The notes: generated by a model from the letters alone, not told the origin. A stretch of DNA of 64,000 nt from Mycolicibacterium mucogenicum DSM 44124 (GCF_005670685.2 NZ_CP062008.1:4898001-4962000); one strand, 5' to 3'. Shown: positions 44,862 through 55,209, counted from the stretch's first letter. Made by a program: numbers and translations.

Positions 44862-45542
44862 TTACTTCTGGGTGACCTTCTTGGCCGGGGCGGCCTTCTT
44901 GGCCGGAGCCTTGGCAGCGGCCTTGGCCGGGGCGGCCTTGGTCGCAGCAGCCTTGGCCGGGGCCTTCTTGGCGGCCGGCGCCTTCTTGGCCGGGGCAGCC
45001 TTCTTGGCCGGGGCCTCTTCCTTCTCGGGCAGCTCGACGCCGACCAGCTTGGCGGCGCGCTCGCCGACCGCGCGGGTCTGGCTGGCGACGTTGCCCAGGG
45101 CGTCCTGGGTCAGCTCGGTGACCTGCTCGCGCACGTCCTCGACACGCTCACGGACGTCCTCGACGCGCTCGCGGACGCTCTCGATCGACGACTGGGTGCG
45201 CAGGCGCTCCAGGGCAGCCTCGCCACGCTCGACCAGCTTGTTGTAGGTGTTCTGGGCGTTCTCGGCGTAGGTCTCGGCGGCCTTGCGCAGCTCTTCGGTG
45301 CTGAACTTCTCGCGCAGCTCTTCAACCTGGCCCGGCAGTTCTTCCTGCAGCTTGGTCAGGCGGGCACGGCCCTCTTCGACACGCGCGTTGGCATCGGTGC
45401 GGGCCTCTTCGGCACGCTCACGCAGGCTCGCGACGATCTCGTTGACGGTGGCCAGGGCGAGGTCCGCGGCGCCGACGGCGGCGAACAGGGGGGCCTTCAG
45501 GTCTTCGATGGTGGGCTGGCTGGTCTCTTTGTTCTCTGCCAT
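44862..45542 (-). CDS. hbhA: Heparin-binding hemagglutinin HbhA
   Basis: 226 residues. Short hydrophobic N-terminal stretch ([20 protein letters not shown]), a long charged coiled coil (about 40-165, with [16 protein letters not shown]), then a Lys/Ala/Pro C-terminal domain made of PAKKA- and [14 protein letters not shown] repeats (about 175-226) that binds heparan sulfate in pathogens. Surface adhesin without classic signal peptide; in fast growers also linked to lipid inclusions. ATG 45542 follows AAAGGAAA. The repeats make low-complexity DNA at 44880-45010. Confidence 0.96.
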   Translation of the reverse strand: MAENKETSQPTIEDLKAPLFAAVGAADLALATVNEIVASLRERAEEARTDANARVEEGRARLTKLQEELPGQVEELREKFSTEELRKAAETYAENAQNTYNKLVERGEAALERLRTQSSIESVRERVEDVRERVEDVREQVTELTQDALGNVASQTRAVGERAAKLVGVELPEKEEAPAKKAAPAKKAPAAKKAPAKAAATKAAPAKAAAKAPAKKAAPAKKVTQK

Positions 45543-45575
45543 GTTCGTTGTTTCCTTTCTCGGGTACTGCGTTGG

Positions 45576-46031
45576 TCAGTTCGCTACTTGGTGAGTGTCA
45601 GTCGTCGTTGTCTGCTCCTCACTGGCGGCTTCCAATTCAGGCTGATCAGGAAGCGGTTTGGACTCGGCATCGTTCTGCTGCCGGAAGGACGTGTAGATGT
45701 CGAGCAGCACCTGCTTCTGCCGCTCGGTGATCGAGAGGTCCGCGATGATGGCGTCGCGCACCTCGCCGGCGGCGCTGGGCTCCAGAATTCCGGCCCGCAC
45801 GTAGAGCACCTCGGCCGAAACCCTGAGCGCCTTGGCGATCTGGTTCAGCACATCGGCCGACGGCTTGCGCAGGCCACGCTCGATCTGGCTCAGGTAGGGG
45901 TTGCTGACACCCGCCTTCTCAGCGAGCTGGCGGACGGAGACCTGCGCAGCCTCCCGCTGGGTGCGGATGAAGCTGCCGATGTCCTGGGCTGCATTCGACA
46001 TGACGGCGGCGATGTCTGCATCCTGCGCCAT
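45576..46031 (-). CDS. XRE-family HTH regulator (Rv0474 type)
   Basis: 151 residues. HTH_3 domain at about 18-75: IGSFIRTQREAAQVSVRQLA, EKAGVSNPYLSQIERGLRKP. After it an acidic, Gln/Glu/Thr-rich tail. ATG 46031 (MAQDADI) follows AGGGGAACG. It lies 33 bases upstream of hbhA on the same strand, so it may control hbhA and itself. A promoter with repeats lies at 46085-46137. Confidence 0.88.
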   Translation of the reverse strand: MAQDADIAAVMSNAAQDIGSFIRTQREAAQVSVRQLAEKAGVSNPYLSQIERGLRKPSADVLNQIAKALRVSAEVLYVRAGILEPSAAGEVRDAIIADLSITERQKQVLLDIYTSFRQQNDAESKPLPDQPELEAASEEQTTTTDTHQVAN

Positions 46032-46084
46032 GTCGTTCCCCTGTCTTCGTCGACCGCTTTTGGTTGGCGGTCCGTACCAAAACA

Positions 46085-46137
46085 ACGGTACGAGGGGGTG
46101 CTAACTATTGCAAGCGCTAGCAAGCGCCAGCTAGCAC
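46085..46137 (-). promoter_or_regulatory. Promoter of the XRE-hbhA unit with repeats
   Basis: TTGCAA (46108-46113) and TACCGT (complement of 46085-46090) are 17 bases apart, a plausible -35/-10 pair. Around the -35 stand GTGCTA (46098-46103) and TAGCAC (46132-46137) as inverted arms, enclosing a direct repeat GCAAGCGC. Candidate autoregulatory operator. Confidence 0.5.
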
Positions 46138-46139
46138 TG

Positions 46140-47528
46140 TCAGACGAAAAGCTCGGCGATCGTGTATATGACGAGGCCCGCCAACGATCCGACGACGGTG
46201 CCGTTGATACGGATGAACTGCAGGTCACGGCCCACATGGAGCTCGATCCGCCGGCTCGCCTCGTCGGCGTCCCAGCGCTCGATGGTCTCGGTGATGATCG
46301 CTGTGATCTCCGTCCCATACTGCGCTACAAGGTGTTTTGCGCCCCTGACGAGCCAGTTGTCGACCTTGTCGCGCAGCTCCGCGTCGTCCCGCAGAGACTC
46401 CCCGATTCGCACCACCGAATCTGCAATCCGGGTGCGCAAAACTGACGTCGGATCGTCCACCGATTCGAGGATGATGCGCTTGGCGGTACTCCACGCGGTC
46501 TCGGCCGCGCGGGCCACCTCGTCGCGCGCCAGGATCTGCTCCTTGATGCGCTCCGCCCGCGCGATGGTGTCCTCGTCGTTCTGCAGATCGTCGGCGAAGT
46601 CGAAGAGGAACTTCGTCGCCGACATCCGCAGCTCGTGCTCGGGGTTGCGGCGCACCTTGTCGGTGAAATCCATGAGCTCGCGGTGGATCCGGTCACCCAC
46701 CAGGTGGTCGACCCAGCGCGGCGACCACGTCGGCGAATCCCGCTCGATGACGCGTTCGATGATCTCGCCGGCGTTGAGCGACCACTGGAACGCCCGGTCG
46801 GCCAGCAGCTGCAGCAGCGCCTCCTGCCGCCGCTCCGCCAGCAGGCTCTCCAGCACCCGGCCGATCGGCGGACCCCACTGCGGTTCGGCGATGCGCTTGA
46901 CGATCATCCGGTCCAGGACGTGCTGGACGTCTTCGTCGCGCAGCAGCTCCACCAGGACGCGCAGCACCGTCGACGCCTCGGCGGCCACCCGCGCCGCATG
47001 CTCCGGTTCCGACAGCCACTTGCCCAGCCGGCTGGCGACCTGGGCGTCGCGCAGCTTGGTCTCCACGACCTCCTGCGACATGAAGTTCTCGCGGACGAAG
47101 GTGCCCAGGCCCTCGCCGAGCTGGTCCTTCTTGCGCGGGATGATCGCGGTGTGCGGGATCGGGATGCCCAGCGGATGCCGGAACAGCGCCGTCACGGCGA
47201 ACCAGTCGGCGAGCGCGCCGACCATGCCGGCCTCCGCGGCGGCCCGCACATAGCCCACCCACGGCCCGGTCCAGCTGTACGCGCCGCCGCGGGACTGCAG
47301 CCACGTACACACCGCAAACAACACCGTCGCACCGAGCAGGAAGCTCAGCGCGACCGCTTTCATCCGGCGGAGGTTGCGGCGTCGCTCTTCGTCGGCCGTC
47401 CGGTCGGCGCCGGCAAACGACTCCGCGAGGCTGACGTGCGGTTCGAGGGACGCCTGGTGCCTCGGATGAGGTCCAGGTCCCGGCCTGGGTCGGTGTGCCA
47501 CGCTTCCATCATCCTGTATGCCAGGCAT
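46140..47528 (-). CDS. DUF445 membrane protein (Rv0473 type)
   Basis: 462 residues. After a polar head of about 55 residues there is one membrane helix (about 58-78), then a conserved DUF445 segment (YVRAAAEAGMVGALADWFAV, LFRHPLGIPIPHTAIIPRKK), long alpha-helical stretches, and a C-terminal helix (GTVVGSLAGLVIYTIAELFV). Unknown function, YjiN/YheB-like. ATG 47528 is used; it is divergent from the MadR-type gene by 50 bases. Confidence 0.87.
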   Translation of the reverse strand: MPGIQDDGSVAHRPRPGPGPHPRHQASLEPHVSLAESFAGADRTADEERRRNLRRMKAVALSFLLGATVLFAVCTWLQSRGGAYSWTGPWVGYVRAAAEAGMVGALADWFAVTALFRHPLGIPIPHTAIIPRKKDQLGEGLGTFVRENFMSQEVVETKLRDAQVASRLGKWLSEPEHAARVAAEASTVLRVLVELLRDEDVQHVLDRMIVKRIAEPQWGPPIGRVLESLLAERRQEALLQLLADRAFQWSLNAGEIIERVIERDSPTWSPRWVDHLVGDRIHRELMDFTDKVRRNPEHELRMSATKFLFDFADDLQNDEDTIARAERIKEQILARDEVARAAETAWSTAKRIILESVDDPTSVLRTRIADSVVRIGESLRDDAELRDKVDNWLVRGAKHLVAQYGTEITAIITETIERWDADEASRRIELHVGRDLQFIRINGTVVGSLAGLVIYTIAELFV

Positions 47529-47578
47529 GGTCGCCCCGTATTATTAAGCGGACCTAGCGGAATGGACGTATTGCGACC

Positions 47579-48283
47579 GTGGCACAGCAAAACGCACCCT
47601 CGTCGGCAAAAGCCGACGGGCGTAAACGACGCTGGCACCAACACAAGGTCGATCGCCGCAACGAACTGGTCGACGGCACCCTCGAGGCCGTCCGGCGCCG
47701 CGGCAGCAACGTCAGCATGGACGAGATCGCGGCCGAGATCGGCGTGTCGAAGACCGTGCTCTACCGCTACTTCGTCGACAAGAACGATCTCACCACCGCG
47801 GTGATGATGCGGTTCGCGCAAACCACGCTGATCCCCAACATGGCGTCGGCGATGTCGTCCAACCTCGACGGCTTCGAACTCACACGCGAGATCATCCGCG
47901 TGTACGTCGACACCGTCGCCGCCGAACCCGAGATCTATCCGTTCGTCTTCGCCAACAGTTCGGCGAGCAAGAGCAAGGCCATCGCCGACTCCGAACAGAT
48001 CATCGCGCGGATGCTCGCCGTCGTCCTGCGCCGACGCATGGCACATGCCGGCATGGACACCGGCGGCGTCGAAGCCTTCGCGTTCCACACCGTCGGCGGC
48101 GTTCAACTGGCCACCCACTCGTGGATGTCCAATCGCCGGATGACCGCCGAACAACTCATCGACTACCTGACCCTGCTGTCCTGGAGCGCGCTGCGCGGCA
48201 TCGTCGAGGTGGGCGGATCACTTGCGGAATTCAACGCGCAACCGCATCCGTCACCGGCCATCCCGCCGCATCTGATTCACTGA
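47579..48283 (+). CDS. madR: TetR regulator, MadR type (Rv0472c)
   Basis: 234 residues. Basic head, then the TetR HTH (ELVDGTLEAVRRRGSNVSMD, EIAAEIGVSKTVLYRYFVDK) and a helical ligand domain. By position and sequence it matches Rv0472c, described as MadR, which represses the aerobic acyl desaturases desA1/desA2 in answer to acyl-CoA and so sets mycolic acid desaturation. Its targets are not in the window. GTG 47579 start. The PPK2 gene follows after four bases and is likely cotranscribed. Confidence 0.85.
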   Translation: MAQQNAPSSAKADGRKRRWHQHKVDRRNELVDGTLEAVRRRGSNVSMDEIAAEIGVSKTVLYRYFVDKNDLTTAVMMRFAQTTLIPNMASAMSSNLDGFELTREIIRVYVDTVAAEPEIYPFVFANSSASKSKAIADSEQIIARMLAVVLRRRMAHAGMDTGGVEAFAFHTVGGVQLATHSWMSNRRMTAEQLIDYLTLLSWSALRGIVEVGGSLAEFNAQPHPSPAIPPHLIH

Positions 48284-48287
48284 TCGC

Positions 48288-49148
48288 GTGACCTCCGATC
48301 TGCCGTCGCTGTGGACCCACGAACCGCACAAGCACCTGGAGTTCAAACCCGGCCTGCGCGTGAGCGACATCGACCCGGACGCAACCCCCGGATTCCGCGG
48401 CAAGAAGGCCGACGCCCCCGAGCTGCAGGCCGAACGCAACGCGCGGTTCGCCGAACTGCAGGAGATGCTGTACGCGAACAGCCGCTCCGGGGACACCCGC
48501 TCGATCCTGCTGGTGTTGCAGGGCATGGACACCGCCGGCAAGGGCGGCATCGTCAAACATGTTGTGGGAGCGGGTAATCCACAGGGAATTCGATACTCCA
48601 GCTTCGGCAAGCCCACCGAGGAAGAGCTGTCGCACCACTACCTGTGGCGGATCCGCAACGCGCTGCCCACCGCCGGGCACATCGGCGTCTTCGACCGGTC
48701 CCACTACGAGGACGTGCTGATCGTGCGGGTGCACAACCTCGTACCGCCGCCGGTATGGGAAGCCCGGTACGACGAGATCAACGCCTTCGAGCGCGAACTC
48801 GTCGACGCCGGGACGACGATCATCAAGGTCGCGATGTTCGTTTCCCTCGACGAGCAGAAGAAGCGACTGGCGGAGCGACTCGAACGGCCCGACAAGTACT
48901 GGAAGTTCAACCCCGGCGACATCGACGAGCGGCTGCTGTGGCCCAAGTACCAGGAGGCGTACCAGGCGGTGCTGGACCGCACCTCCACCGACTACGCGCC
49001 GTGGCACGTCGTGCCCTGCAACCGGAAGTGGTACTCCCGGCTCGCCATCACCGAGCTGCTGATCGAAGCCCTCGAGAGCCTCAAATTGTCCTGGCCCCCA
49101 GCCGATTTCGACGTCGAGGCGGAGAAGAAACGGCTGGAGTCCGCCTAG
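48288..49148 (+). CDS. ppk2: Polyphosphate kinase 2 family protein
   Basis: 286 residues. Walker A GMDTAGKGG at 79-87, Walker B FDRSHYEDV at 135-143, lid region with RLAERLERPDKYWKFNPGD. PPK2 enzymes transfer phosphate between polyphosphate and nucleoside mono- or diphosphates. GTG 48288, four bases after the TetR stop, no own promoter seen. M. tuberculosis has no such gene at this place as far as I recall. Followed by a strong terminator. Direction of reaction and nucleotide cannot be told. Confidence 0.93.
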   Translation: MTSDLPSLWTHEPHKHLEFKPGLRVSDIDPDATPGFRGKKADAPELQAERNARFAELQEMLYANSRSGDTRSILLVLQGMDTAGKGGIVKHVVGAGNPQGIRYSSFGKPTEEELSHHYLWRIRNALPTAGHIGVFDRSHYEDVLIVRVHNLVPPPVWEARYDEINAFERELVDAGTTIIKVAMFVSLDEQKKRLAERLERPDKYWKFNPGDIDERLLWPKYQEAYQAVLDRTSTDYAPWHVVPCNRKWYSRLAITELLIEALESLKLSWPPADFDVEAEKKRLESA

Positions 49149-49155
49149 CGCACAA

Positions 49156-49196
49156 AAAGAGGAGCCCCCCGACCAGGTCGGGGGGCTCCTCTTTTC
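49156..49196. terminator. Bidirectional intrinsic terminator
   Basis: AAAAGAGGAGCCCCCCGACC (49156-49175), one base, and its exact complement (49177-49196) ending in TCTTTT. GC-rich stem with A/T-rich flanks on both sides, between the convergent ppk2 and methyltransferase genes. Clear rho-independent terminator for both strands. Confidence 0.95.
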
Positions 49197-49200
49197 TGGC

Positions 49201-50097
<897 letters not shown>

Positions 50098-50239
50098 TTA
50101 CGTTCGCCGGGTCGGGCGGCGCGACCGCATGCTGCGGCCAGCTGAAATACCCGTACGTGCGCGCCCTAACGGGCCCAGCGAAAAACAACCCGCACGCAAG
50201 GTTAACGAAAATTACTGTCAGGCTCCAACCCGGCGTCTG

Positions 50240-51100
50240 TCAGTAGGTGTAGAAGCCCTTACCGGACTTCTTGCCGAGCTGGCCTGCCTCGACCATGCGC
50301 AGCAGCAACGGCGGCGCCGCGTACAGCGGCTCCTTGTACTCGTCGTACATGGAGTCGGCGATCAGCTTCATGGTGTCCAGGCCCACCAGGTCAGCAAGCT
50401 TCAGCGGGCCCATCGGATGCGACAACCCGGCAACGACCGCGGTGTCGATGTCCTCGACAGTGGCGAAGCCCGATTCGGCCATCCGGATGGCGGCCAGCAG
50501 GTAGGGAACCAGCAGGAAGTTGACAACGAAGCCCGAGCGATCCGACGCCCGCACGACCTTCTTGCCCAGCACCTCACCGGCGAAAGTCTCGACGCGCGCG
50601 GCGGCTTCAGGGGCGGTCGTCACCGAGGAGATGAGCTCGACCAGGGGCAACACGGGCACCGGGTTGAAGAAGTGCAGACCGAGCACCCGGCTCGGGTTCT
50701 TGGTCGCGGCGGCGATGCGCATGATCGGGATGGACGACGTGTTCGACGCCAGCACCGCGTCGGGGTCGGTGATGATCTCGTCAAGCTGAGAAAAAACCTT
50801 CGCCTTGACGTTCACGTCTTCGACGATGGCCTCGATGACGAGCTGACGGTCGGCCATGTCGGCGAGGTCGTTGGTGAAGCTCAGGCGACCCAGCGCGGCG
50901 TCGCGGTCGGCCTCGGACAGCTTGCCCTTCTTGACGGCGTTGTCGAGCGACTTGGTGATCCGCTCCCGGCCGGCGGTGGTCAGCGCCTCGGTCGGCTCGA
51001 ACGCCAGGACCTGCGCGCCTGCCTTGATACAGACCTCGGCGATGCCGCCGCCCATCTGCCCGGCCCCGATGACCCCGACTCGTTCGATTGCGTTGCTCAC
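50240..51100 (-). CDS. fadB2: 3-hydroxybutyryl-CoA dehydrogenase
   Basis: 286 residues. NAD loop RVGVIGAGQMGGGIAEV (GAGQMG at 12-17), catalytic His in GLHFFNPVPVLPLVELI, then GFVVNFLLVPYLLAA and the C-terminal helical domain to GKGFYTY. Oxidises (S)-3-hydroxybutyryl-CoA in beta-oxidation or works backward in synthesis. GTG 51100 with GAGAGG upstream. It follows icl by 152 bases with a hairpin between. Confidence 0.96.
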   Translation of the reverse strand: MSNAIERVGVIGAGQMGGGIAEVCIKAGAQVLAFEPTEALTTAGRERITKSLDNAVKKGKLSEADRDAALGRLSFTNDLADMADRQLVIEAIVEDVNVKAKVFSQLDEIITDPDAVLASNTSSIPIMRIAAATKNPSRVLGLHFFNPVPVLPLVELISSVTTAPEAAARVETFAGEVLGKKVVRASDRSGFVVNFLLVPYLLAAIRMAESGFATVEDIDTAVVAGLSHPMGPLKLADLVGLDTMKLIADSMYDEYKEPLYAAPPLLLRMVEAGQLGKKSGKGFYTY

Positions 51101-51139
51101 CGCTGTCCTCTCCTCGTGATTACTTCTGAAGATATGCGA

Positions 51140-51170
51140 CAGGCCCCGCCCAGTTTCTGAGCGGGGCCTG
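51140..51170 (-). terminator. Hairpin behind icl
   Basis: CAGGCCCCGC (51140-51149) and GCGGGGCCTG (51161-51170), 10-base perfect stem, 11-base loop, between icl and fadB2. No T-run on the minus strand, so termination may be partial or Rho-aided. Confidence 0.65.
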
Positions 51171-51252
51171 CCGTATCTAGCTGTCGCGGCCGCGAGGGCT
51201 GTGCACGCAATTCACTGCTGATGCGTACCCGGCACTCGCACTCGTTGCCGAC

Positions 51253-52545
51253 TTAGTGGAACTGACCCTCTTCGGTCGAGCCCTTCAGAGCCGCGGTCGA
51301 GGTGTTCGGGTCCACGGTGGTGGCGATCTTGTCGAAGTAGCCGGCGCCGACCTCACGCTGGTGCTTGGTGGCGGTGTAGCCACGGGCCTCGGCCGCGAAC
51401 TCGCGCTCCTGCAGGTCGACGTAGGCGGTCATGCCCTCGCGGGCGTAGCCGTAGGCCAGGTCGAACATGGAGTAGTTGAGGGCGTGGAAGCCGGCCAGGG
51501 TGATGAACTGGAACGTGAAGCCCATGGCACCCAGTTCCTTCTGGAACTTGGCGATGGTCGAGTCGTCCAGCGCCTGCTTCCAGTTGAACGACGGGCTGCA
51601 GTTGTAGGACAGCAGCTGGTCCGGGAACTCAGCCTTCACGGCCTCGGCGAACTTGCGGGCGACCTCGAGGTCCGGCACACCGGTCTCCATCCAGATCATG
51701 TCGGCGTACGGGGCGTAGGCCTTGGCACGCGCGATGCAGGGCTCGATGCCCTTCTGGATGTTGTAGAAGCCCTCGGAGGTGCGCTCACCGGTGACGAACG
51801 GCTTGTCGCGGTCGTCCACGTCCGAGGTGATCAGGGTGGCGGCCTCGGCGTCGGTACGCGCGATGACGACGGTGGGGGTGTTGGCGACGTCGGCGGCCAG
51901 GCGAGCCGAGGTCAGGGTGCGGATGTGCTGCTGGGTCGGGATCAGCACCTTGCCACCGAGGTGGCCACACTTCTTCTCCGAGGCCAGCTGGTCCTCCCAG
52001 TGGGTACCGGCGGCACCCGCGGCGATCATGGCCTTCTGCAGCTCGTAGACGTTCAGCGCGCCACCGAAGCCGGCCTCACCGTCGGCGACGATCGGGACGA
52101 GCCAGTTGTCGACGCTCTTGTCACCCTCGACGCGGGCGATCTCGTCGGCGCGCAGCAGGGCGTTGTTGATGCGACGGACGACGGCCGGCACCGAGTTGGC
52201 CGGGTACAGGCTCTGGTCCGGGTAGGTGTGGCCCGAGAGGTTCGCGTCACCGGCGACCTGCCAACCGGACAGGTAGATGGCCTTGAGGCCGGCGCGGACC
52301 TGCTGCACGGCCATGTTGCCGGTCAGGGCGCCCAGTGCGTTGATGTAGGAGCCGTCGCCCTTGGTGACCGCGTCCCACAGGATCTCGGAGCCACGACGCG
52401 CGAGGGTGTGCTCCTCGACGACGCTGCCCTGCAGCTCCTCAACCTGGGCTGCGGTGTAGTCGCGGGTGATGCCCTTCCAGCGGGGGTTGGTGTCCCAGTC
52501 CTGCTGAATCTCAGCGGCGGTACGTGGCTTTCCGACGTTGGACAT
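51253..52545 (-). CDS. icl1: Isocitrate lyase
   Basis: Splits isocitrate to succinate and glyoxylate in the glyoxylate shunt, and serves as methylisocitrate lyase in mycobacteria. 430 residues, standard Icl1 length. Active-site signature [13 protein letters not shown] with catalytic Cys; [19 protein letters not shown] and NCSPSFNWK substrate contacts. ATG 52545 follows GAAGGAG. Regulated, by family knowledge, by RamB, whose gene is at 53791, and by carbon source; repeats in front fit that. Confidence 0.98.
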   Translation of the reverse strand: MSNVGKPRTAAEIQQDWDTNPRWKGITRDYTAAQVEELQGSVVEEHTLARRGSEILWDAVTKGDGSYINALGALTGNMAVQQVRAGLKAIYLSGWQVAGDANLSGHTYPDQSLYPANSVPAVVRRINNALLRADEIARVEGDKSVDNWLVPIVADGEAGFGGALNVYELQKAMIAAGAAGTHWEDQLASEKKCGHLGGKVLIPTQQHIRTLTSARLAADVANTPTVVIARTDAEAATLITSDVDDRDKPFVTGERTSEGFYNIQKGIEPCIARAKAYAPYADMIWMETGVPDLEVARKFAEAVKAEFPDQLLSYNCSPSFNWKQALDDSTIAKFQKELGAMGFTFQFITLAGFHALNYSMFDLAYGYAREGMTAYVDLQEREFAAEARGYTATKHQREVGAGYFDKIATTVDPNTSTAALKGSTEEGQFH

Positions 52546-52680
52546 TGTGCTCCTTCGTGAGGCCGCGTCGCCGTGGGCGCCAAGATTCAAACTGATTGTT
52601 AACGCTTCGGCGACTTCGCTTGTGTGCTGTTAACGACGATGACACAGCACATACCCGCAGGTCCAGCGGTTACAAGTGCC

Positions 52681-52727
52681 AACTTTCGCCAACACTTGTA
52701 GCGAAGTTGCGAAGATTGCGAAGTTGC
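52681..52727. promoter_or_regulatory. Cluster of RamB-like half-sites upstream of icl
   Basis: AACTTTCGCCAAC (52681-52693), GCGAAGTTGCGAAG (52701-52714) and TTGCGAAGTTGC (52716-52727) resemble the AACTTTGCAAA-type RamB target on either strand. They lie about 136-182 bases before the icl start in a 265-base gap that also has an inverted repeat TGTGCTG/CAGCACA (52623-52629, 52645-52651). Confidence 0.5.
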
Positions 52728-52810
52728 TGGGGTGCTTGACCGGTTCAGAAGCTACCGGACGGTAACCGATATGCGCTGGTCAGTACGCTCGTACTGTTAA
52801 ATCGGCGCAC

Positions 52811-53665
52811 TCAGAGCGCGAACAGGCAGGCGACCGCTTTGACCTCGTCACCGACGGCATATGTGAGCGTTGTAACACTGCGGTCACACAGCTCGGGACC
52901 GAATTTTTCGGTCGATCCGGCCGGGTACTCGTGCGTGATGATCTCCAGCCGGTCCCCGAGTGCCACCGCGGCGTCGTGTTCGATGGTCACGCGCAGCGGC
53001 GCCTCGAGCAGCTCGGGACGGTAGGTCTGGAGGTAGTCCTCGACCACCGACCAGTAGACGGAGTTGTTCATGTGGTCGAACAGGTCGATGTCGGTGACCC
53101 GGACCGGGAAGTCGACGATCCGGAGCGCGTCGTCGCGAGCGCCGGCCTTGAGGTAGCCCTTCCAGCGCAGCCGGTCCGTGGTCGCGGTCCGCTTCAGACC
53201 GGCGAGGAAGTCGTCCGAGATGCGGGCCGGGCCCTGCGTCTCGAGGTTCATATTGATCCAGAACGCCTCGGACTCGATCAGTCCGCCCTTGCGGCCGTCG
53301 ATGCGCACCCGCATCTCGCACCACCGGTTCGACGTGCCCGAACACCAGCGCCGCAGCCGCAGGATGTCGCCGCGCTCGAACGGACGGATCAGGTCCACCA
53401 TGGTGCGCCGGACGACCCAGGCCGGGTGGACGTCTTCGTAGCCCATCTGGCGCAGCTGATCCTGGCCGACGTCCTGGATGTGCCGGCAGGCACCGTCGAA
53501 CCGCAGCCGGCCGTCGCGATCGACGTCGGCCATCCGCAGCGGCCAGCTGGTATCGAAGACGTCGGGATGCCCCTCCGGCACCGGCGCGAGGGTCTTGGCC
53601 AGGCCCGTTGCCGGTGCGGCAGTGGTCTTTTCGACGACCTTTTCGATGGTCTCCGCGGTGCTCAT
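52811..53665 (-). CDS. Acyl-ACP thioesterase (Rv0466 type)
   Basis: 284 residues, double hot-dog fold like plant/bacterial FatA-type thioesterases: PLRMADVDRDGRLRFDGACR, HIQDVGQDQLRQMG, WVVRRTMVDLIRPFERGD, and in the second half DIDLFDHMNNSVYWSVVED with Asn/His of the active site. It releases fatty acids from ACP. ATG 53665 follows AAGGGGCG. Divergent from ramB, next to icl, so perhaps in the same regulon. Confidence 0.92.
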   Translation of the reverse strand: MSTAETIEKVVEKTTAAPATGLAKTLAPVPEGHPDVFDTSWPLRMADVDRDGRLRFDGACRHIQDVGQDQLRQMGYEDVHPAWVVRRTMVDLIRPFERGDILRLRRWCSGTSNRWCEMRVRIDGRKGGLIESEAFWINMNLETQGPARISDDFLAGLKRTATTDRLRWKGYLKAGARDDALRIVDFPVRVTDIDLFDHMNNSVYWSVVEDYLQTYRPELLEAPLRVTIEHDAAVALGDRLEIITHEYPAGSTEKFGPELCDRSVTTLTYAVGDEVKAVACLFAL

Positions 53666-53739
53666 GGCGCCCCTTTCCCAGCGGGCCAACGCGGCTGGAT
53701 CGTCCAACTCACCCGCGGGCCCGATCCTGCCACAGCCCA

Positions 53740-53784
53740 TTTTTGCCAATTATGCGAAGACGGTATTCACATGATTGCTAGCCT
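53740..53784 (+). promoter_or_regulatory. ramB promoter with candidate autoregulatory site
   Basis: TAGCCT (53779-53784) lies six bases before ATG 53791, a leaderless promoter. TTTTTGCCAATTATGCGAAG at 53740-53759 has RamB-like halves TTTGC and GCGAA just upstream of the -35 area. Autoregulation is known for RamB; this site is inferred. Confidence 0.5.
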
Positions 53785-53790
53785 GGTTTC

Positions 53791-55209
53791 ATGGCGAAGA
53801 CTTTCGTTGGCTCCCGGGTGCGTCAGCTCCGGGGCGAACGCGGCTTCAGCCAGGCCGCGCTGGCGCAGATGCTCGACATCTCCCCCAGTTATCTCAACCA
53901 GATCGAGCACGACGTCCGGCCGCTGAGCGTCGCCGTGCTGCTGCGCATCACCGAGGTGTTCGGGGTCGACGCCACGTTCTTCGCCTCCCAGGACGACACC
54001 CGACTGGTCGCCGAGTTGCGCGAAGCGCTGATGGATCGCGACCTCGGCGTCGACGTCGACATCCCGGAGATCGCCGACCTGGTGAGCACGCATCCGACGA
54101 TGGCCCGCGCGATGGTCGACCTGCACCGCCGCTACCGGCTGTCCACGGCACAACTGGCCGCCGCCACCGAGGACCGGTTCTCCGACGGGAGTGGCAGCGG
54201 GGCCATCACCATGCCGCACGAAGAGGTGCGCGACTACTTCTATACGCGCCAGAACTACCTCCACGAACTCGACACCGCGGCAGAGGAATTCATCCTGCGC
54301 ATGCACATGCGCCGATCCGAGCTGTCCCGCGAGCTCGCCGAGCGGCTGAGCCGCGTGCATCACGTGCGTATCGTGCAGCGGCTCGAACTCGGCGACAACG
54401 TGCTGCACCGGTACGACCCCGAAACCCGGACGCTGGAGATCGGCGGCCACCTGTCGTCGGGACAGTACGTGTTCAAACTGGCTGCCGAGCTGGCCTACCT
54501 GGAATTCGGTGACCTACTGGAAAGCCTGGTGGCCGAGGGCAATTTCACCAGCGACGAGTCGGTGAAACTGGCGCGGATGGGGCTGGCCAACTACTTCGCC
54601 GCGGCCGCGGTGCTGCCCTATGGCCAGTTCCATGCTGTCGCCGAGGAATTCCGCTACGACGTCGAGCGGCTGTCGGCGTATCACTCGGTGAGTTACGAGA
54701 CCATCGCGCACCGGCTGTCGACGCTGCAGCGGCCGTCGATGCGCGGCGTGCCGCTGTCGTTCGTCCGCGTCGACCGTGCCGGAAACATGTCTAAACGCCA
54801 GTCCGCCACCGGTTTTCACTTCTCGTCGTCGGGCGGCACCTGTCCCCTGTGGAACGTCTACGAGACGTTCGCGAACCCCGGCAAGATGCTGGTGCAGATC
54901 GCCCAGATGCCCGACGGCCGCAACTACATGTGGGTGGCGCGCACCGTGGAACGACGCGCCGCGCGGTACGGCCAGCCGGGTAAGACGTTCGCCATCGGGC
55001 TGGGCTGCGAACTGCGCCATGCCAATCGGCTGGTCTACTCCGAGGGGCTGGACCTGTCCGGCGGCGCCGCGACGCCCATCGGCTCGGGCTGCCGGGTGTG
55101 CGAGCGCGACAACTGTCCGCAGCGGGCGTTCCCCGCGCTGGGGCGCGAACTGGACCTCGACGAACACCGCAGCACCGTGACGCCGTACGTGGTGAAGCGG
55201 GCGAACTAA
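53791..55209 (+). CDS. ramB: Transcriptional regulator RamB
   Basis: 472 residues. XRE HTH at about 8-62 (VRQLRGERGFSQAALAQMLD, ISPSYLNQIEHDVRPL), a central IrrE/ImmA-like part (about 150-290), and the short-chain fatty-acyl regulator domain with the cysteine cluster GSGCRVCERDNCPQRAFPAL near the end. RamB controls the glyoxylate shunt and acetate use. ATG 53791 leaderless start. Its stop overlaps the PAP2 gene end by four bases. Confidence 0.96.
   Translation: MAKTFVGSRVRQLRGERGFSQAALAQMLDISPSYLNQIEHDVRPLSVAVLLRITEVFGVDATFFASQDDTRLVAELREALMDRDLGVDVDIPEIADLVSTHPTMARAMVDLHRRYRLSTAQLAAATEDRFSDGSGSGAITMPHEEVRDYFYTRQNYLHELDTAAEEFILRMHMRRSELSRELAERLSRVHHVRIVQRLELGDNVLHRYDPETRTLEIGGHLSSGQYVFKLAAELAYLEFGDLLESLVAEGNFTSDESVKLARMGLANYFAAAAVLPYGQFHAVAEEFRYDVERLSAYHSVSYETIAHRLSTLQRPSMRGVPLSFVRVDRAGNMSKRQSATGFHFSSSGGTCPLWNVYETFANPGKMLVQIAQMPDGRNYMWVARTVERRAARYGQPGKTFAIGLGCELRHANRLVYSEGLDLSGGAATPIGSGCRVCERDNCPQRAFPALGRELDLDEHRSTVTPYVVKRAN

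Noticed and set aside
44880..45010. Minisatellite in hbhA DNA
   Set aside because: The repetition follows from the Lys/Ala/Pro codons of the heparin-binding tail and is normal for hbhA.
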